From the NCBI RefSeq assembly GCF_003086295.3, contig NC_092052.1, positions 74,393,559 to 74,457,558 on the forward strand: a stretch of 64,000 nt of DNA. Direction: 5' to 3'. Each line of letters starts with the position of its first letter. The first letter of the stretch is position 1. Under the pieces are notes generated by a model. That model did not search any database and had not been told where the DNA came from. It was given only the letters and a program-made list of their open reading frames with translations. Made by a program: the position numbers and the translations under genes. The stretch comes from Arachis hypogaea. Its lineage: Eukaryota; Streptophyta; Magnoliopsida; Fabales; Fabaceae. Below, piece by piece: positions 23,359 through 34,131 of this stretch.

Positions 23359-24919
23359 TGATGAGCGGATATTTTATACGCTTTTTGGGGATAATTTCAT
23401 ATAGTTTAGAGTATGTTTTAGTTAGTTTTTAGTCTATTCCTAGTAGTTTTTAGGAAAAATTCATATTTCTGGACTTTACTATGAGTTGTGTGTTTTTCTG
23501 TAATTTCAGGTATTTTTCTGGCTGAAATTGAAGGAGCTGAGCAAAATTCTGATTCAGGCTGAAAAAGGACTGCTGATGCTGTTGGATTCTGACCTCCCTG
23601 CACTCAAAGTGAATTTTCTGGAGCTACAGAACTCGAAATGGCATGATTCCAATTGCGTTGGAAAGTAGACATCCAGGGCTTTCCAGCAATATATAATAGT
23701 CCATACTTTGCACAAGTATAGACGACGTAAACTGGCATTCAACGCCAGTTCTCTGTCCAATTCTGGCGTCCAGCGCCAGAAAAGGATAAAAAACTGGAGT
23801 TGAACGCCCAAACTGGCATAAAAACTGGCGTTCAACTCCACAAATGGCCTCCGCACGTGAATTGCTTAAAGTCTCAGCCCCAGCACACACCAAGTGGGCC
23901 CCAGCACACCAAGTGGGCCCCAGAAGTGGATCTCTGCATCATCCATTATAGTCCACTCATATTTTGTAACCCTAGGCTACTAGTTTAGTATTTAAACAAC
24001 TTTTAGAGACTTATTCTGTATCTCATGACATTTCAAATCTAAACTTTGTATTCTCTGACGGCATGAGTCTCTAAACCCCATTGTTGGGGGTGAGGAGCTC
24101 TGCTGTGTCTCGATGAATTAATGCAAGTATTTCTGTTTTCCATTCAAAAACGCTTGTTCCTATCTAAGATGTTCATTCGCGCTTAACCGTGATGAAGGTG
24201 ATGACCCGTGACATTCATCACCTTCCTCAAACCATGAACGTGTGCCTGACAACCACCTCCGTTCTGTATCCGACTGAATGAGTATCTCTTAGATTCCTTA
24301 AGCAGAATCTCCGTGGTATAAGCTAGAACTGATGGCGGCATTCATGAGAATCCGGAAAGTCTAAACCTTGTCTGTGGTATTCCGAGTAGGATTCAATGAT
24401 TGAATGACTGTGACGAGCTTCAAACTCCTGAAGGCTGGGCGTTAGTGACAGACGCAAAAGGATAGTAAATCCTATTCCAACCGGATCGAGAACCAACCGG
24501 TGATTAGCCGTGCTGTGACAGAGCGCGTGAGCGTAGTTTTCACTGGAAGGATGGAAGGTAGCCATTGACAACGGTGATCCACCAACACACAGCTTGCCAT
24601 AGGAGGACGTGCGTGCATGAATCAGAAGACAGAGGAAAGCAGAGATTCAGAGGACAAAGCATCTCCAAAACTCCAACATATTCTCCATTACTGCACAACA
24701 AGTAACTTTTAATTTATGCTCTACTGGTTATTCACAATTCAACTGATAAACATAATTGACTTCCTGACTAAGATTTACAAGATAACCATAGATTGCTTCA
24801 AACCAACAATCTCCGTGGGATTCGACCCTTACTCACGTAAGGTATTACTTGGACGACCCAGTGCACTTGCTGGTTAGTGGTACGCGTTGTGAAAAGTGTA
24901 ATTCACAATTCGTGCACCA
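23359..24919 (+). repeat. 5' LTR of the + strand Ty3 element
   Basis: 1561 bp, TGAT...ACCA. It holds a palindrome island (23731-23842) and a final block reading CAATCTCCGTGGGATTCGAC, shared with the minus-strand Ty3 element. Antisense ORFs here (23554-23893, 24323-24571) are not coding; they recur only because the LTR is duplicated. Confidence 0.95.
23731..23842. repeat. GGCGTTNAACGCC palindrome island in the 5' LTR
   Basis: Four dyads in 110 bp: ACTGGCATTCAACGCCAGTT, TGGCGTCCAGCGCCA, GGAGTTGAACGCCC and CTGGCGTTCAACTCCA. The first is perfect in the 3' LTR copy (34541-34560) and has one mismatch here. Confidence 0.85.
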
Positions 24920-24925
24920 GGTTTT

Positions 24926-24943
24926 TGGCGCCGTTGCCGGGGA
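24926..24943 (+). promoter_or_regulatory. Ty3 primer-binding site (tRNA-Asp)
   Basis: TGGCGCCGTTGCCGGGGA is complementary to the 3' end of plant tRNA-Asp, the primer known for Athila-type elements. It lies 6 bases after the LTR. Confidence 0.93.
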
Positions 24944-25942
24944 TTGTTCGTGTTTGAACAACTGACGGATTATTCTGTTGCTTAGATTAGGAAAAAACTT
25001 TCTTTTTTGGTTTAGAGTCTTTCATTATTTATCCCTTGTTAAAACACTTTAAATTTATAGCTCAGTTAATTAGAACGTGGTGTTTATGTTCATAATAATT
25101 GGCTATCATATTTTTTAAAACCTTTTTCAAAGAAATAATTTTTCTGTTAAATCCTGTGCCAAACTTTAAGTTTGGTGTTGTCAAAAATAATCTTTCTTAA
25201 AATTTTCGAAAATTCCATAACTCATTTGGCTAGAGCGTTAATCTGTGTTCTTGGTAATTGGGTTAGAATCTTTTATACTCTTTTCAAAACCTTCTTTTTC
25301 AAAAATATTTTTTCTATTAAATCTTGTGCCAAACTTTAAGTTTGGTATTTTCTTGTTGATTTCCCCTTGGTTTTCGAAAATTTTGGTTTGGCTTTCTAAA
25401 AATTTTAAGTTTGGTGTTCTTCCTTCATGTTCTTGTGTTCTTGTGAGTCTTCAAAGTGTTCTTGAGTTCCTTGTGTCTTGATCTTAAAATTTTTAAGTTT
25501 GGTGTTCTTTGGTGTTTTTCCTCCAAAATTTTCAAAAACAAGGAGCATTAGATCTAAAAATTTTAAATCTTGTACTATCTTATTGTTTTTCTCTCTCCTC
25601 ACTAAATTCAAAAATATCTTTTCAAAATATCTCTTCTAACTTCCTAACTTCTTATCTTTTCAAAATTTGTTTCAACTAACCAACTAACTTTTTGTTTGTT
25701 TCTTAACTTTTTCAAAACTACCTAACTAACTCTCTCTCTCTAATTTTCGAAAATATCTTCCCTCTTTTTCAAAAATTTCTTTTTTTAACTAATTAATTTT
25801 TATTTTCTTTTACGAAAAAAAAATTTTTTTATTTCAAAATTCAAATTCTTTTTAGTTATTTTATTTTATTTAAGTATTTACTTCTTATAAAATAAAATAA
25901 ATAAAAAGATAAATCAGTCCGAGTTATATCCATATATCCATC
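24944..25942 (+). other. 5' leader of the Ty3 element with repeated AAGTTTGGTGTT motif
   Basis: Noncoding leader of about 1 kb. The motif TAAGTTTGGT(G/A)TT occurs at about 25168, 25337, 25405 and 25495; the first two lie in the 17-base palindrome CCAAACTTTAAGTTTGG (25159-25175 and 25329-25345). The same motif adjoins ORF3 and the 3' LTR. The T-rich remainder carries no convincing ORF. Confidence 0.7.
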
Positions 25943-27073
25943 ATGGACATAAGTGGAGATGGACAGTCCAGGAGGACTCTGGGGTCATATTCTAACCCCT
26001 CTACTGCTTCATATGGGAGTAGCATATGCATACCCTCCATTGGAGTTAGTAGCTTTGAGTTGAATCCTCAGCTCATTATCATGGTGCAGCAAAGTTGCCA
26101 GTATTCCGGTCTTCCACAGGAAGAACCTACAGAGTTTCTGGCACAATTTCTACAAATTGCTGACACAGTACATGATAAAGAAATAGATCAGGATGTCTAC
26201 AGACTATTACTGTTTCCATTTGCTGTAAAAGATCAAGCTAAGAGGTGGTTGAATAACCAACCTAAGGCCAGCATAAGGACATGGAAACAGCTGACAGACA
26301 AATTCCTGAATCAATATTTCCCTCCAAAAAGGATGACACAGCTAAGGCTGGACATCCAAGGCTTTAAACAAGGAGATAATGAATCCCTTTATGATGCCTG
26401 GGAGAGATACAGAGAGATGCTACGAAAATGCCCCTCTGAAATGTTTTCAGAGTGGGTTCAGCTAGACATCTTCTACTATGGGCTTGCAGAAGGAGCTCAG
26501 ATGTCTCTAGATTACTCAGCTGGTGGATCTATCCATATGAGAAAGACAATTGAAGAGGCTCAAGAGCTCATTGATACAGTTGCCAGGAATCAGCATCTGT
26601 ATCTAAGCAGCAACCCTTCCATGAATGAGGAGGTTAAAACAGTAACTGCTGAATTCAGTACTGTAAAACAAGCTGCTGAATTCAATCAGCAATTGGATTT
26701 TCTAACAAAGCAGCTAGCTGAATTCAAGGACAGGCTAAAGGAGACAAGGATAGCTAATATACATATGGACGAACAGTTTAAGCAAACAAAGCAACAGCTA
26801 TCAAGGCAAATAGCAGAAGAATGCCAAGCAGTTCAATTAAGAAGTGGGAAAATATTAAATACCCCACCTCAAGGCATCAAAAATTCAAGAAATGAGCGAC
26901 CCACCAAAGATTCACCTGAGGACAGTAAGAGCCCAGGGAAAAATAATTCTGGCACTAAAACGCCAAAAAATGGGTGGAAGGCTGGCGCTGAACGCCCAGA
27001 CCATGCCCAAAACTGGCGTTCAGCGCCAGAAATGGGCAAGAATCTGGCGTTGAACGCCCAAATGGGGGCATAA
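25943..27073 (+). pseudogene. Ty3 gag (capsid) ORF, 376 codons
   Basis: Retrotrans_gag-type capsid that would form the virus-like particle: ELNPQLIIMVQQSCQYSGLP, EFLAQFLQIADTV, LLLFPFAVKDQAKRWLNNQP, TDKFLNQYFPPKRMTQLR and YDAWERYREMLRKCP lie at residues 30-170. A long coiled-coil-prone stretch follows (about 230-300). I see no CCHC knuckle. The last 30 residues are encoded by the GC-rich palindrome array, and the frame ends there at 27071-27073. Pol continues in another frame from 27081. The ATG at 25943 is the first in this frame after a long AT-rich leader. Confidence 0.9.
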
Positions 27074-27122
27074 TCCAGCGTTGAACGCCCAAAATGGGCA
27101 CATTTCTGGCGTTCAGGCGCCA
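26978..27122. repeat. Palindrome array at the gag-pol junction
   Basis: Five or six GGCG(T/C)TNAACGCC dyads about 28 bp apart, separated by short AATGGGCA-type spacers. They are translated in both flanking ORFs (for example SAPEMGKNLALNAQMG), yet the gag frame stops inside the array and the pol frame opens inside it. Confidence 0.85.
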
Positions 27123-30100
27123 GGAACAGACAGTGAGTTGGCGTCTAACGTCACTCCAGCTTCTGACTCTGGTACTCAATTGCCAGTGAGGGATCAGACA
27201 CACACAAGTGCTGATAACAACCCCTCTAAAAAGGCTTCTTTAACCACTAAGGTTGAGGAATATAAAGCCAAGATACCTTATCCTCAAAAACTCCGGAAAG
27301 AGGAGCAGGATAAGCAATTTGCTCGCTTTGCAGATTATCTAAGGACTCTTGAAATAAAGATTCCTTTTGCAGAGGCACTTGAGCAAATACCTTCTTATGC
27401 CAAGTTCATGAAAGAGATCTTGAGTCATAAAAAGGAGTGGAGAGAAACAGAAAGAGTTCTCCTCACTGAAGAATACAGTGCAGTCATTCTGAAAAGCTTT
27501 CCTGAAAAGCTTAAAGACCCTGGGAGTTTTCTGATACCATGTATATTGGAAGGTGATTGCACCAAGACAGCCTTATGCGATCTTGGGGCAAGCATCAACC
27601 TAATACCTGCATCCACTATCAGGAAGCTTGGCTTAACTGAAGAAGTTAAACCAACCCGGATATGTCTCCAACTTGCTGATGGTTCCACTAAATACCCATC
27701 AGGCGTGATTGAGGACATGATTGTCAGAGTTGGGCCATTCGCCTTTCCCACTGACTTTGTTGTGTTGGAAATGGAGGAGCACAAGAGTGCCACTCTCATT
27801 CTAGGAAGACCCTTCCTAGCGACTGGACGATCCCTCATTGACGTCCAACAGGGGGAAATAACCCTGAGAGTCAACGATGACGAGTTCAAGTTGAACGCTG
27901 TCAAAGCCATGCAGCATCCAGACACATCAACAGACTGCATGAAAGTTGACCTTATTGACTCTTTGGTAGAAGAGATCAACATGGCTGAGAGTCTCGAATC
28001 AGAGTTGGAAGACATCTTTAAAGATGTTCAACCTGATTTGGAGGATTCAGGGGACATGAAAGAGCCTCTGAACTTTCTTCTAAAAGAGGAAAAACCTCCT
28101 AAACCAGAGCTCAAGCCACTGCCACCATCCTTAAAATATGCATTTCTAGGAGAAGGTGACACATTTCCAGTGATCATAAGCTCTGCTTTAAATTCACAGG
28201 AAGAGGAAGCACTTATTCAAGTGCTAAGGACACACAAGACAGCTCTTGGGTGGTCCATAGGTGACCTTAAGGGCATAAGCCCAGCTAGATGCATGCACAA
28301 AATCCTATTGGAGGATAATGCCAAACCAGTGGTTCAACCACAGAGGCGGCTAAATCCAGCCATGAAGGAAGTGGTGCAGAAAGAGGTCACCAAATTACTA
28401 GAGGCTGGGATTATTTATCCCATTTCTGATAGCCCCTGGGTGAGCCCTGTTCAAGTCGTCCCAAAAAAGGGAGGCATGACAGTGATTCATAATGAAAAAA
28501 ATGAACTGGTTCCTACAAGAACAGTTACAGGGTGGCGCATGTGTATTGATTACAGAAGGCTCAATACAGCCACCAGAAAGGATCATTTTCCTTTACCATT
28601 CATAGACCAGATGCTAGAGAGACTAGCAGGTCATGATTATTACTGCTTTCTGGATGGCTACTCAAGCTATAACCAGATTGTAGTAGATCCCCAGGATCAA
28701 GAGAAAACAGCATTCACATGTCCATCCGGAGTGTTTGCTTATAGAAGGATGCCCTTTGGGCTATGCAATGCACCTGCAACCTTCTAGAGATGCATGCTCT
28801 CTATTTTCTCTGATATGGTGGAAAATTTTCTGGAAGTCTTCATGGATGACTTCTCAGTATATGGAGACTCATTCAGCTCCTGTCTTGATCACCTAAAACT
28901 TGTTCTGAAAAGATGCCAAGAAACCAACCTAGTTTTAAACTGGGAAAAGTGTCACTTCATGGTGACTGAAGGAATTGTTCTTGGGCATAAAATCTCAAAC
29001 AAGGGAATAGAGGTGGATCAAGCAAAAATAGAGGTAATTGAAAAATTACCACCACCTGCCAATGTTAAGGCAATCAGAAGCTTTCTGGGGCATGCAGGAT
29101 TCTATAGGAGGTTTATAAAGGATTTTTCAAAAATCGCAAAACCTCTAAGCAATCTGCTAGCTGCTGACACGCCATTTGTGTTTGACACAGAGTGCCTGCA
29201 GGTGTTTGAAACGCTAAAAGCTAAGCTGGTCACAGCACCAGTCATTTCTGCACCAGACTGGACATTACCATTTGAGCTAATGTGTGATGCCAGTGATCAT
29301 GCCATTGGTGCAGTATTGGGACAGAGGCATGACAAGCTTCTGCATGTCATTTATTATGCCAGTCGCGTTTTAAATGATGCCCAGAAAAATTACACAACCA
29401 CAGAAAAGGAATTACTTGCAGTGGTTTACGCCATTGACAAGTTCAGATCCTACTTAGTAGGATCAAAGGTGATTGTGTACACTGACCATGCTGCTCTTAA
29501 GTATCTACTCACAAAGCAGGATTCAAAACCCAGGCTCATCAGATGGGTATTGCTTCTGCAAGAGTTTGATATAGAAATAAGAGACAGAAAAGGGACAGAG
29601 AACCAAGTAGCTGATCATCTGTCCCGGATAGAGCCAGTGGAAGGGACGTCCCTCCCCTTCCTTGAGATCTCTGAGACGTTCCCTGATGAGCATCTATTTG
29701 CCATTCAGGAAACACCATGGTTTGCCGATATTGCAAACTATAAAGCTGCAAGGTTCATACCCAAGGAGTACAATAGAATACAAAAAAAGAAACTAATTAC
29801 TGATGCAAAGTACTACTTGTGGGATGAGCCCTATCTCTTTAAGAGATGTGCAGACGGAATTATCCGTAGGTGTGTCCCCAGAGAGGAAGCACAGAGAATC
29901 CTATGGCATTGCCATGGATCTCAATATGGAGGCCATTTCGGAGGTGAGCGAACCACCACCAAGGTCCTCCAATGTGGCTTCTATTGGCCCACACTCTATA
30001 AAGATTCCCGAGAGTTTGTACGTAATTGTGACAGTTGCCAAAGAGCTGGTAATCTGCCTCATGGTTACGCCATGCCTCAACAAGGAATCTTGGAAATAGA

Positions 30101-30994
30101 GCTGTTTGATGTATGGGGAATTGACTTCATGGACCTTTCCCACCATCATACTCAAACACTTATATTCTGGTGGCAGTTGACTATGTATCAAAATGGGTTG
30201 AGGCTATTGCCACACCCACCAATGATACTAAAACAGTGCTGAAGTTCCTCTAGAAACATATCTTTAGCAGGTTTGGTGTCCCTAGAGTGTTAATCAGTGA
30301 TGGGGGCACTCACTTCTGCAATAAACAGCTTTACTCTGCCATGGTTCGGTATGGAATTCGCCACAAAGTGGCCACTCCATATCATCCACAAACTAACGGG
30401 CAAGCTGAAGTCTCTAACAGAGAATTAAAGAGAATCCTGGAACGGACAGTAAATACCCGTAGAAAGGATTGGGCAAGGAGCTTGGATGATGCTCTGTGGG
30501 CTTACAGAACAGCATTCAAGACCCCTATAGGGACCTCTCCATACCAACTCGTGTATGGTAAGGCATGCCACTTGCCCGTGGAACTGGAACATAAGGCCTA
30601 CTGGGCAACCAGATTCCTAAACTTAGATGCCAAATTAGCAGGAGAAAAACGATTGCTCCAGCTAAATGAGCTAGAGGAATTCAGATTCACAGCTTTCGAA
30701 AATGCCAAGCTTTATAAAGAAAAATAAAAAAAATGGCATGACAGAAAGCTGTCATCTAGAATCTTTGAACCAGGACAGAAGGTCCTGTTGTTTAACTCTA
30801 GACTCAGGCTATTCCCCGGGAAACTGAAATCCCGGTGGAGGGGACCATACGTGATTACAAGTGTGTCACCATATGGTTACGTGGAGCTTCAAGACATTGA
30901 TTCTGATAAGAAGTTCATTGTCAATGGACAAAGAATCAAGCATTATCTTGAAGGCAACATTGAGCAAGAATGCTCAAGGCTGAAGCTAGATTAA
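27081..30994 (+). pseudogene. Ty3 pol: protease, RT, RNase H and integrase, with stops and a frameshift
   Basis: Protease: active site CDLGASINLIP at about 27575, then ILGRPFLATGR. RT: RMCIDYRRLN (about 28535), FLDGYSSYNQI, MPFGLCNAPATF, a stop at 28785-28787, then the catalytic FMDD at about 28840. RNase [44 protein letters not shown]. Integrase: HHCC zinc-binding part ([11 protein letters not shown] to CDSCQRAGN, about 29905-30045), first catalytic Asp in WGIDFMD (about 30115), a frameshift at about 30160, a stop at 30253-30255, second Asp in LISDGGTHF (30290), the Glu in [12 protein letters not shown], a stop at 30725-30727, and a C-terminal block ending GNIEQECSRLKLD at 30994. RT-RNase H-integrase order defines Ty3. 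Sense stops at 28785 and 30253 could be C-to-T changes. Confidence 0.94.
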
Positions 30995-31036
30995 AAACTC
31001 AGCAAGGTCCAGCTAAAGACAATAAAGAAGCGCTTT

Positions 31037-31052
31037 CTGGGAGGCAACCCAG
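31037..31052 (+). other. Conserved post-pol stem-loop
   Basis: CTGGG-AGGCAA-CCCAG, a 5-bp stem with a 6-base loop, 43 bp after pol. The minus-strand Ty3 element has TTGGG-AGGCAA-CCCAA at 48667-48682 in the same setting (AAAGAAGC before it). Loop unchanged, outer pair swapped from C-G to T-A. Role unknown. Confidence 0.7.
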
Positions 31053-31214
31053 CCATGGGGCATTAATCCTCTAAGCATTTTGCCCTATTTTTCTTTTTTA
31101 TTTGTTTATATAAAGTTTACTGACACTAAGGTAAAGGATCAATTGCATAAGTTTACAGGGTTACAGAAGGAATTTGCACACAAAACAGAGATTGAAAGCT
31201 CAATGGCAAGAAAA

Positions 31215-31436
31215 CGCCAGTAAAGGGGCATTTTGGGCGTTCAGCGCCCAAAATGGGCATCCACTGGGCGCTGAACGCCAGTAATGGCAGCAATTGGACG
31301 TTCAATGCCAGAAATGGCCACCCACTGGGCGTTGAACGCCAGGAATGGCAGCAACTGGGCGCTGAACGCCCAGGAGATCAGCATTTGGGCGCTGAACGCC
31401 CAAAACAGGCAGTGTTTGGGCGTTCAAACGCCAGGA
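31215..31436. repeat. Palindrome array between pol and ORF3
   Basis: About eight GGGCG(T/C)TNAACGCC(C/A) dyads in 220 bp with spacers of about 12-16 bp containing AATGGCA or CAGCA. ORFs at 31253-31523 are by-products of the array. Confidence 0.88.
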
Positions 31437-31904
31437 AGACAGGGAGGAGCCAAATCTAGTAATCCCACACGTATTTCCATTTTAATTTCAAATTTTATAC
31501 TTCAATGCATGATTTTTAAATGAACATATCAAGAACCCTGATTTCTAAAATCCTTAATTTCTAAAAATCCATCTTTCCAAATTCTATCCAACTCTTTTCA
31601 AAATCTTTTCTGAAAACAAATCTATCTTTTTCACTCAAAAATCTTTTAAACTAATCCATATCTTTTTCAAATATCCATATTATCTTTTTCAAAATTTAGA
31701 GTTATCTTTTTCAAAAATCTATCATATCTTTTCAAAATTAAACTCTATCTTCTATCTTATCTTTTTCAACTCAATCTTTTTATCTTATCTCTTCCAATTT
31801 TTCGAAAACCCACCCCTCCACCCCTTTAAATTGGGTTCGGCCTCCCCCCCTCCTTCATCAACAAGTGCTACTCAATCTCCTTCTATCCCTCTCCTTTCTT
31901 TTCT
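31437..31904 (+). other. T/A/C-rich noncoding interval before ORF3
   Basis: Repeated words ATCTTTTTCAAA and CAAAATC; no coding potential. It resembles the A/T-rich leader before gag in composition and could hold a splice site for ORF3, but none is identified. Confidence 0.45.
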
Positions 31905-31940
31905 TTTGCTTGAGGACAAGCAAACCTCTAAGTTTGGTGT
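31905..31940 (+). other. Stem-loop plus AAGTTTGGTGT motif upstream of ORF3
   Basis: TTTGCTTG-AGGA-CAAGCAAA: a perfect 8-bp stem with a 4-base loop, then CCTC and TAAGTTTGGTGTG. It lies 27 bp before the ORF3 start. The counterpart on the minus strand at 47882-47901 has TTTGCTCG-AGGA-CGAGCAAA. Confidence 0.8.
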
Positions 31941-31966
31941 GTTTATCCAAGATCACTACTAAGATT

Positions 31967-33088
31967 ATGGCTCTCAAAGGAAAACAATCCACTCCAAGAG
32001 GCAAGAAAGAGAGCGTTCCAAAATTACTTTGGAATCAAGGGAAGTTCTTATCTAAAGAACATTCAGACCATTATCTTAAAGTAATGGGTCTGAGATCAGT
32101 GATCCCGGAAGTGAGATTCGATCTGAAAGAAGATGAATATCCAGAGATCCAGGAGCAAATTCGAATCAGGAACTGGGAAGTCCTAGCTAATCCTGAAACG
32201 AAAGTAGGAAAGAACATGGTCCAGGAGTTCTATGCTAACATGTGGCAGACTGACAAGCAAAGACTATCTGGAACTGCCTGCTACGAATTTCGGACCATGG
32301 TCAGGGGAAAGATTGTTCATACCACCCCTGACAAGATCAGAGAGATATTAAAGCTACCTCAGTTAAAGGATGATCCAGACTCCTTCAACAGGAGGATGAT
32401 GAGAGCAGACATTGGCCTGGATAAGATTCTAGAGGATATATGTATCCCTGGAGCCAGGTGGACCACCAACACCAAGGGCGTCCCAAATCAGCTCAAGAGA
32501 GAGGATCTCAAACCAGTTGCCAGAGGATGGCTGGACTTCATTGGGCGTTCTCTGTTGCCCACTAGCAACCGTTCTGAAGTCACAGTTAAAAGAGCAGTGA
32601 TGATTCATTGCATCATAACTGGGAAGGAAGTGGAGGTTCATCAGCTGATTTCCACTGAACTCTACAAGATAGCTAATTAAAATTCAAGAGAGGCCAGGTT
32701 GGCTTATCCAAGCGTGATTTCTCTGCTCTGCAAGGACGCTGGAGTCAAGATGGGAATAACTGAATATATCCTAATTGAAAAGTCAATCACCAAAGCATCA
32801 ATGGAGAGACAACAAGCACAGGAGGATCCTATCAAGAAGAGAGCACAGGAATTCCTCCCAGAGATTCCTCAAGCAGAATATTGGGAATATCTTGAGACGT
32901 CTGTCACCAAGATACAGGAAGCTATGGAGCAAATAATAAAACAACAGAAGGAACACAGTCAAATGCTGATCCATATGTTTAAAGAACAAGAGGAGCAGGG
33001 ACGTGACTTAAGGGAACTGAAGCGCCAGAAGTCTTCTGTAATACCAAGCCTCCCAAGGATCAGAGGAACCCCCATACCCCCAGAATAA
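31967..33088 (+). pseudogene. Ty3 third ORF (plant putative transposon-protein domain), one nonsense codon
   Basis: One frame from the ATG at 31967 (MALKGKQSTPRGKKES), interrupted by a stop at 32678-32680. The upstream in-frame ATG at 31865 would add a hydrophobic stretch but lies before the stem-loop, so 31967 is preferred by comparison with the minus-strand copy. It holds the domain often annotated in legumes as putative plant transposon protein: FYANMW, MVRGKIVH, LKREDLKPVARGWLDFI, SLLPTSNRSEVTVKRAVMIH. A charged, coiled-coil-prone tail follows (EQIIKQQKEHSQMLIHMFKE). It stands where Athila elements carry their env-like ORF, but I see no strong transmembrane segment. Function unknown. Confidence 0.82.
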
Positions 33089-34131
33089 AGGTTGTTAATT
33101 TCCAATTTCTGCCTTAACTCTGTGACAGTGTCCTTATAAAAAGTCTACCTTAGAAGTCATATAATAGTAATTAGTATCTATTTGATTTTATCTCCAATTA
33201 AGCTATAGTTTATTTTTCTCATCATCATTAAACATGAATAAAATAGTAGATCTTTTGAATAAGAAGCAATAAAATTTCGAGTTTAAATAAAACAAATTCT
33301 AATTGGTTAAATGTGGTGGCAATGCTTTCTGTCTTCTGAATGAATGCTTGAACAGTGCATATGTCTTTTGAATTTGTTGTTTAAGACTGTTAAATATGTT
33401 GGCTCTTGAAAGAATAATGAACATGAGACATGTTATTGATAATCTGAAAAATCATAAAAAATGATTCTTGAAGCAAGAAAAAGCAGCAAAGAACAAAGCT
33501 TGCAGAAAAAAAAAAAAAAAGCAAGCAAGAAAAAGCCAATAACCCTTAAAACCAAAAGGCAAGGGCAATTAAAAAGGATCCCAAGGCTTTGAGCATCAGT
33601 GGATAGGAGGGCCTAAAGGACTGAAATCCTGGTCTAAGCGGCTAAACCAAGCTGTCCCTAACCATGTGCTTGTGGCGTGCAGGTGTCAAGTGAAAACTTG
33701 AGACTGAGCGGTTAAAGTCAAGGTCCAAAGCAAAAAGAAGAGTGTGCTTAAGAACTCTGGACACCTCTAATTGGGGACTTTAGCAAAGCTGAGTCACAAT
33801 CTGAAAAGGTTCACCCAGTTATGTGTCTGTGGCATTTATGTATTCGGTAGTAATACTGGAAAACAAAGTGCTTAGGGCCACGGCCAAGACTCATAAAGAA
33901 GCTGTGTTCAAGAATCATCACACTGAACTAAGAGAATCAATAACACTATCTGAATTCTGAGTTCCTATAGATGCCAATCACTCTGAGCTTCAATGGATAA
34001 AGTGAGATGCCAAAACTGTTCAGAAGCAAAAAGCTACTAGTCCCGCTCATCTAATTAGAATCTGAGCTTCAATCAAAAACTCTGAGATATTATTGCTTCT
34101 CAACCTATTAGTCTTCTATTTTATTTGTCTA
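33089..34131 (+). other. 3' noncoding region of the Ty3 element, conserved with the minus-strand element
   Basis: About 33570-34060 aligns with the reverse complement of 45690-46165 at what I estimate by eye as over 90 percent, including long identical runs around GCGGCTAAACCAAGCTGTCC, GTGCTTGTGGCGTG and CTTAGGGCCACGGCCAAGAC. No ORF of note. An A15 tract lies near 33508. The first 480 bp shows nothing special. Confidence 0.78.

Noticed and set aside
23554..23893. Antisense ORFs repeated at 34365-34703
   Set aside because: They recur only because they lie in the two LTRs of one element; they run against the transcription direction and cross the palindrome island.
24926..24943. tRNA-like sequence matching tRNA-Asp (also at 52912-52929)
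   Set aside because: Only the 18 bases complementary to the tRNA 3' end are present, at the exact primer-site position after an LTR; there is no tRNA gene.
27425..28015. 196-codon antisense ORF opposite the protease region
   Set aside because: A shadow of the pol coding frame, with no domain of its own.
31215..31436. Regularly spaced palindromic repeats resembling a CRISPR array
   Set aside because: This is plant nuclear DNA inside a retrotransposon. Repeats are short (13-18 bp), variable, with 10-16 bp spacers that are themselves similar, and there is no leader or cas gene.
31865..31966. Hydrophobic N-terminal extension of ORF3 as a signal peptide
   Set aside because: The stretch lies over the stem-loop and T-rich leader, and the minus-strand copy has no comparable extension; the ATG at 31967 gives the conserved start.
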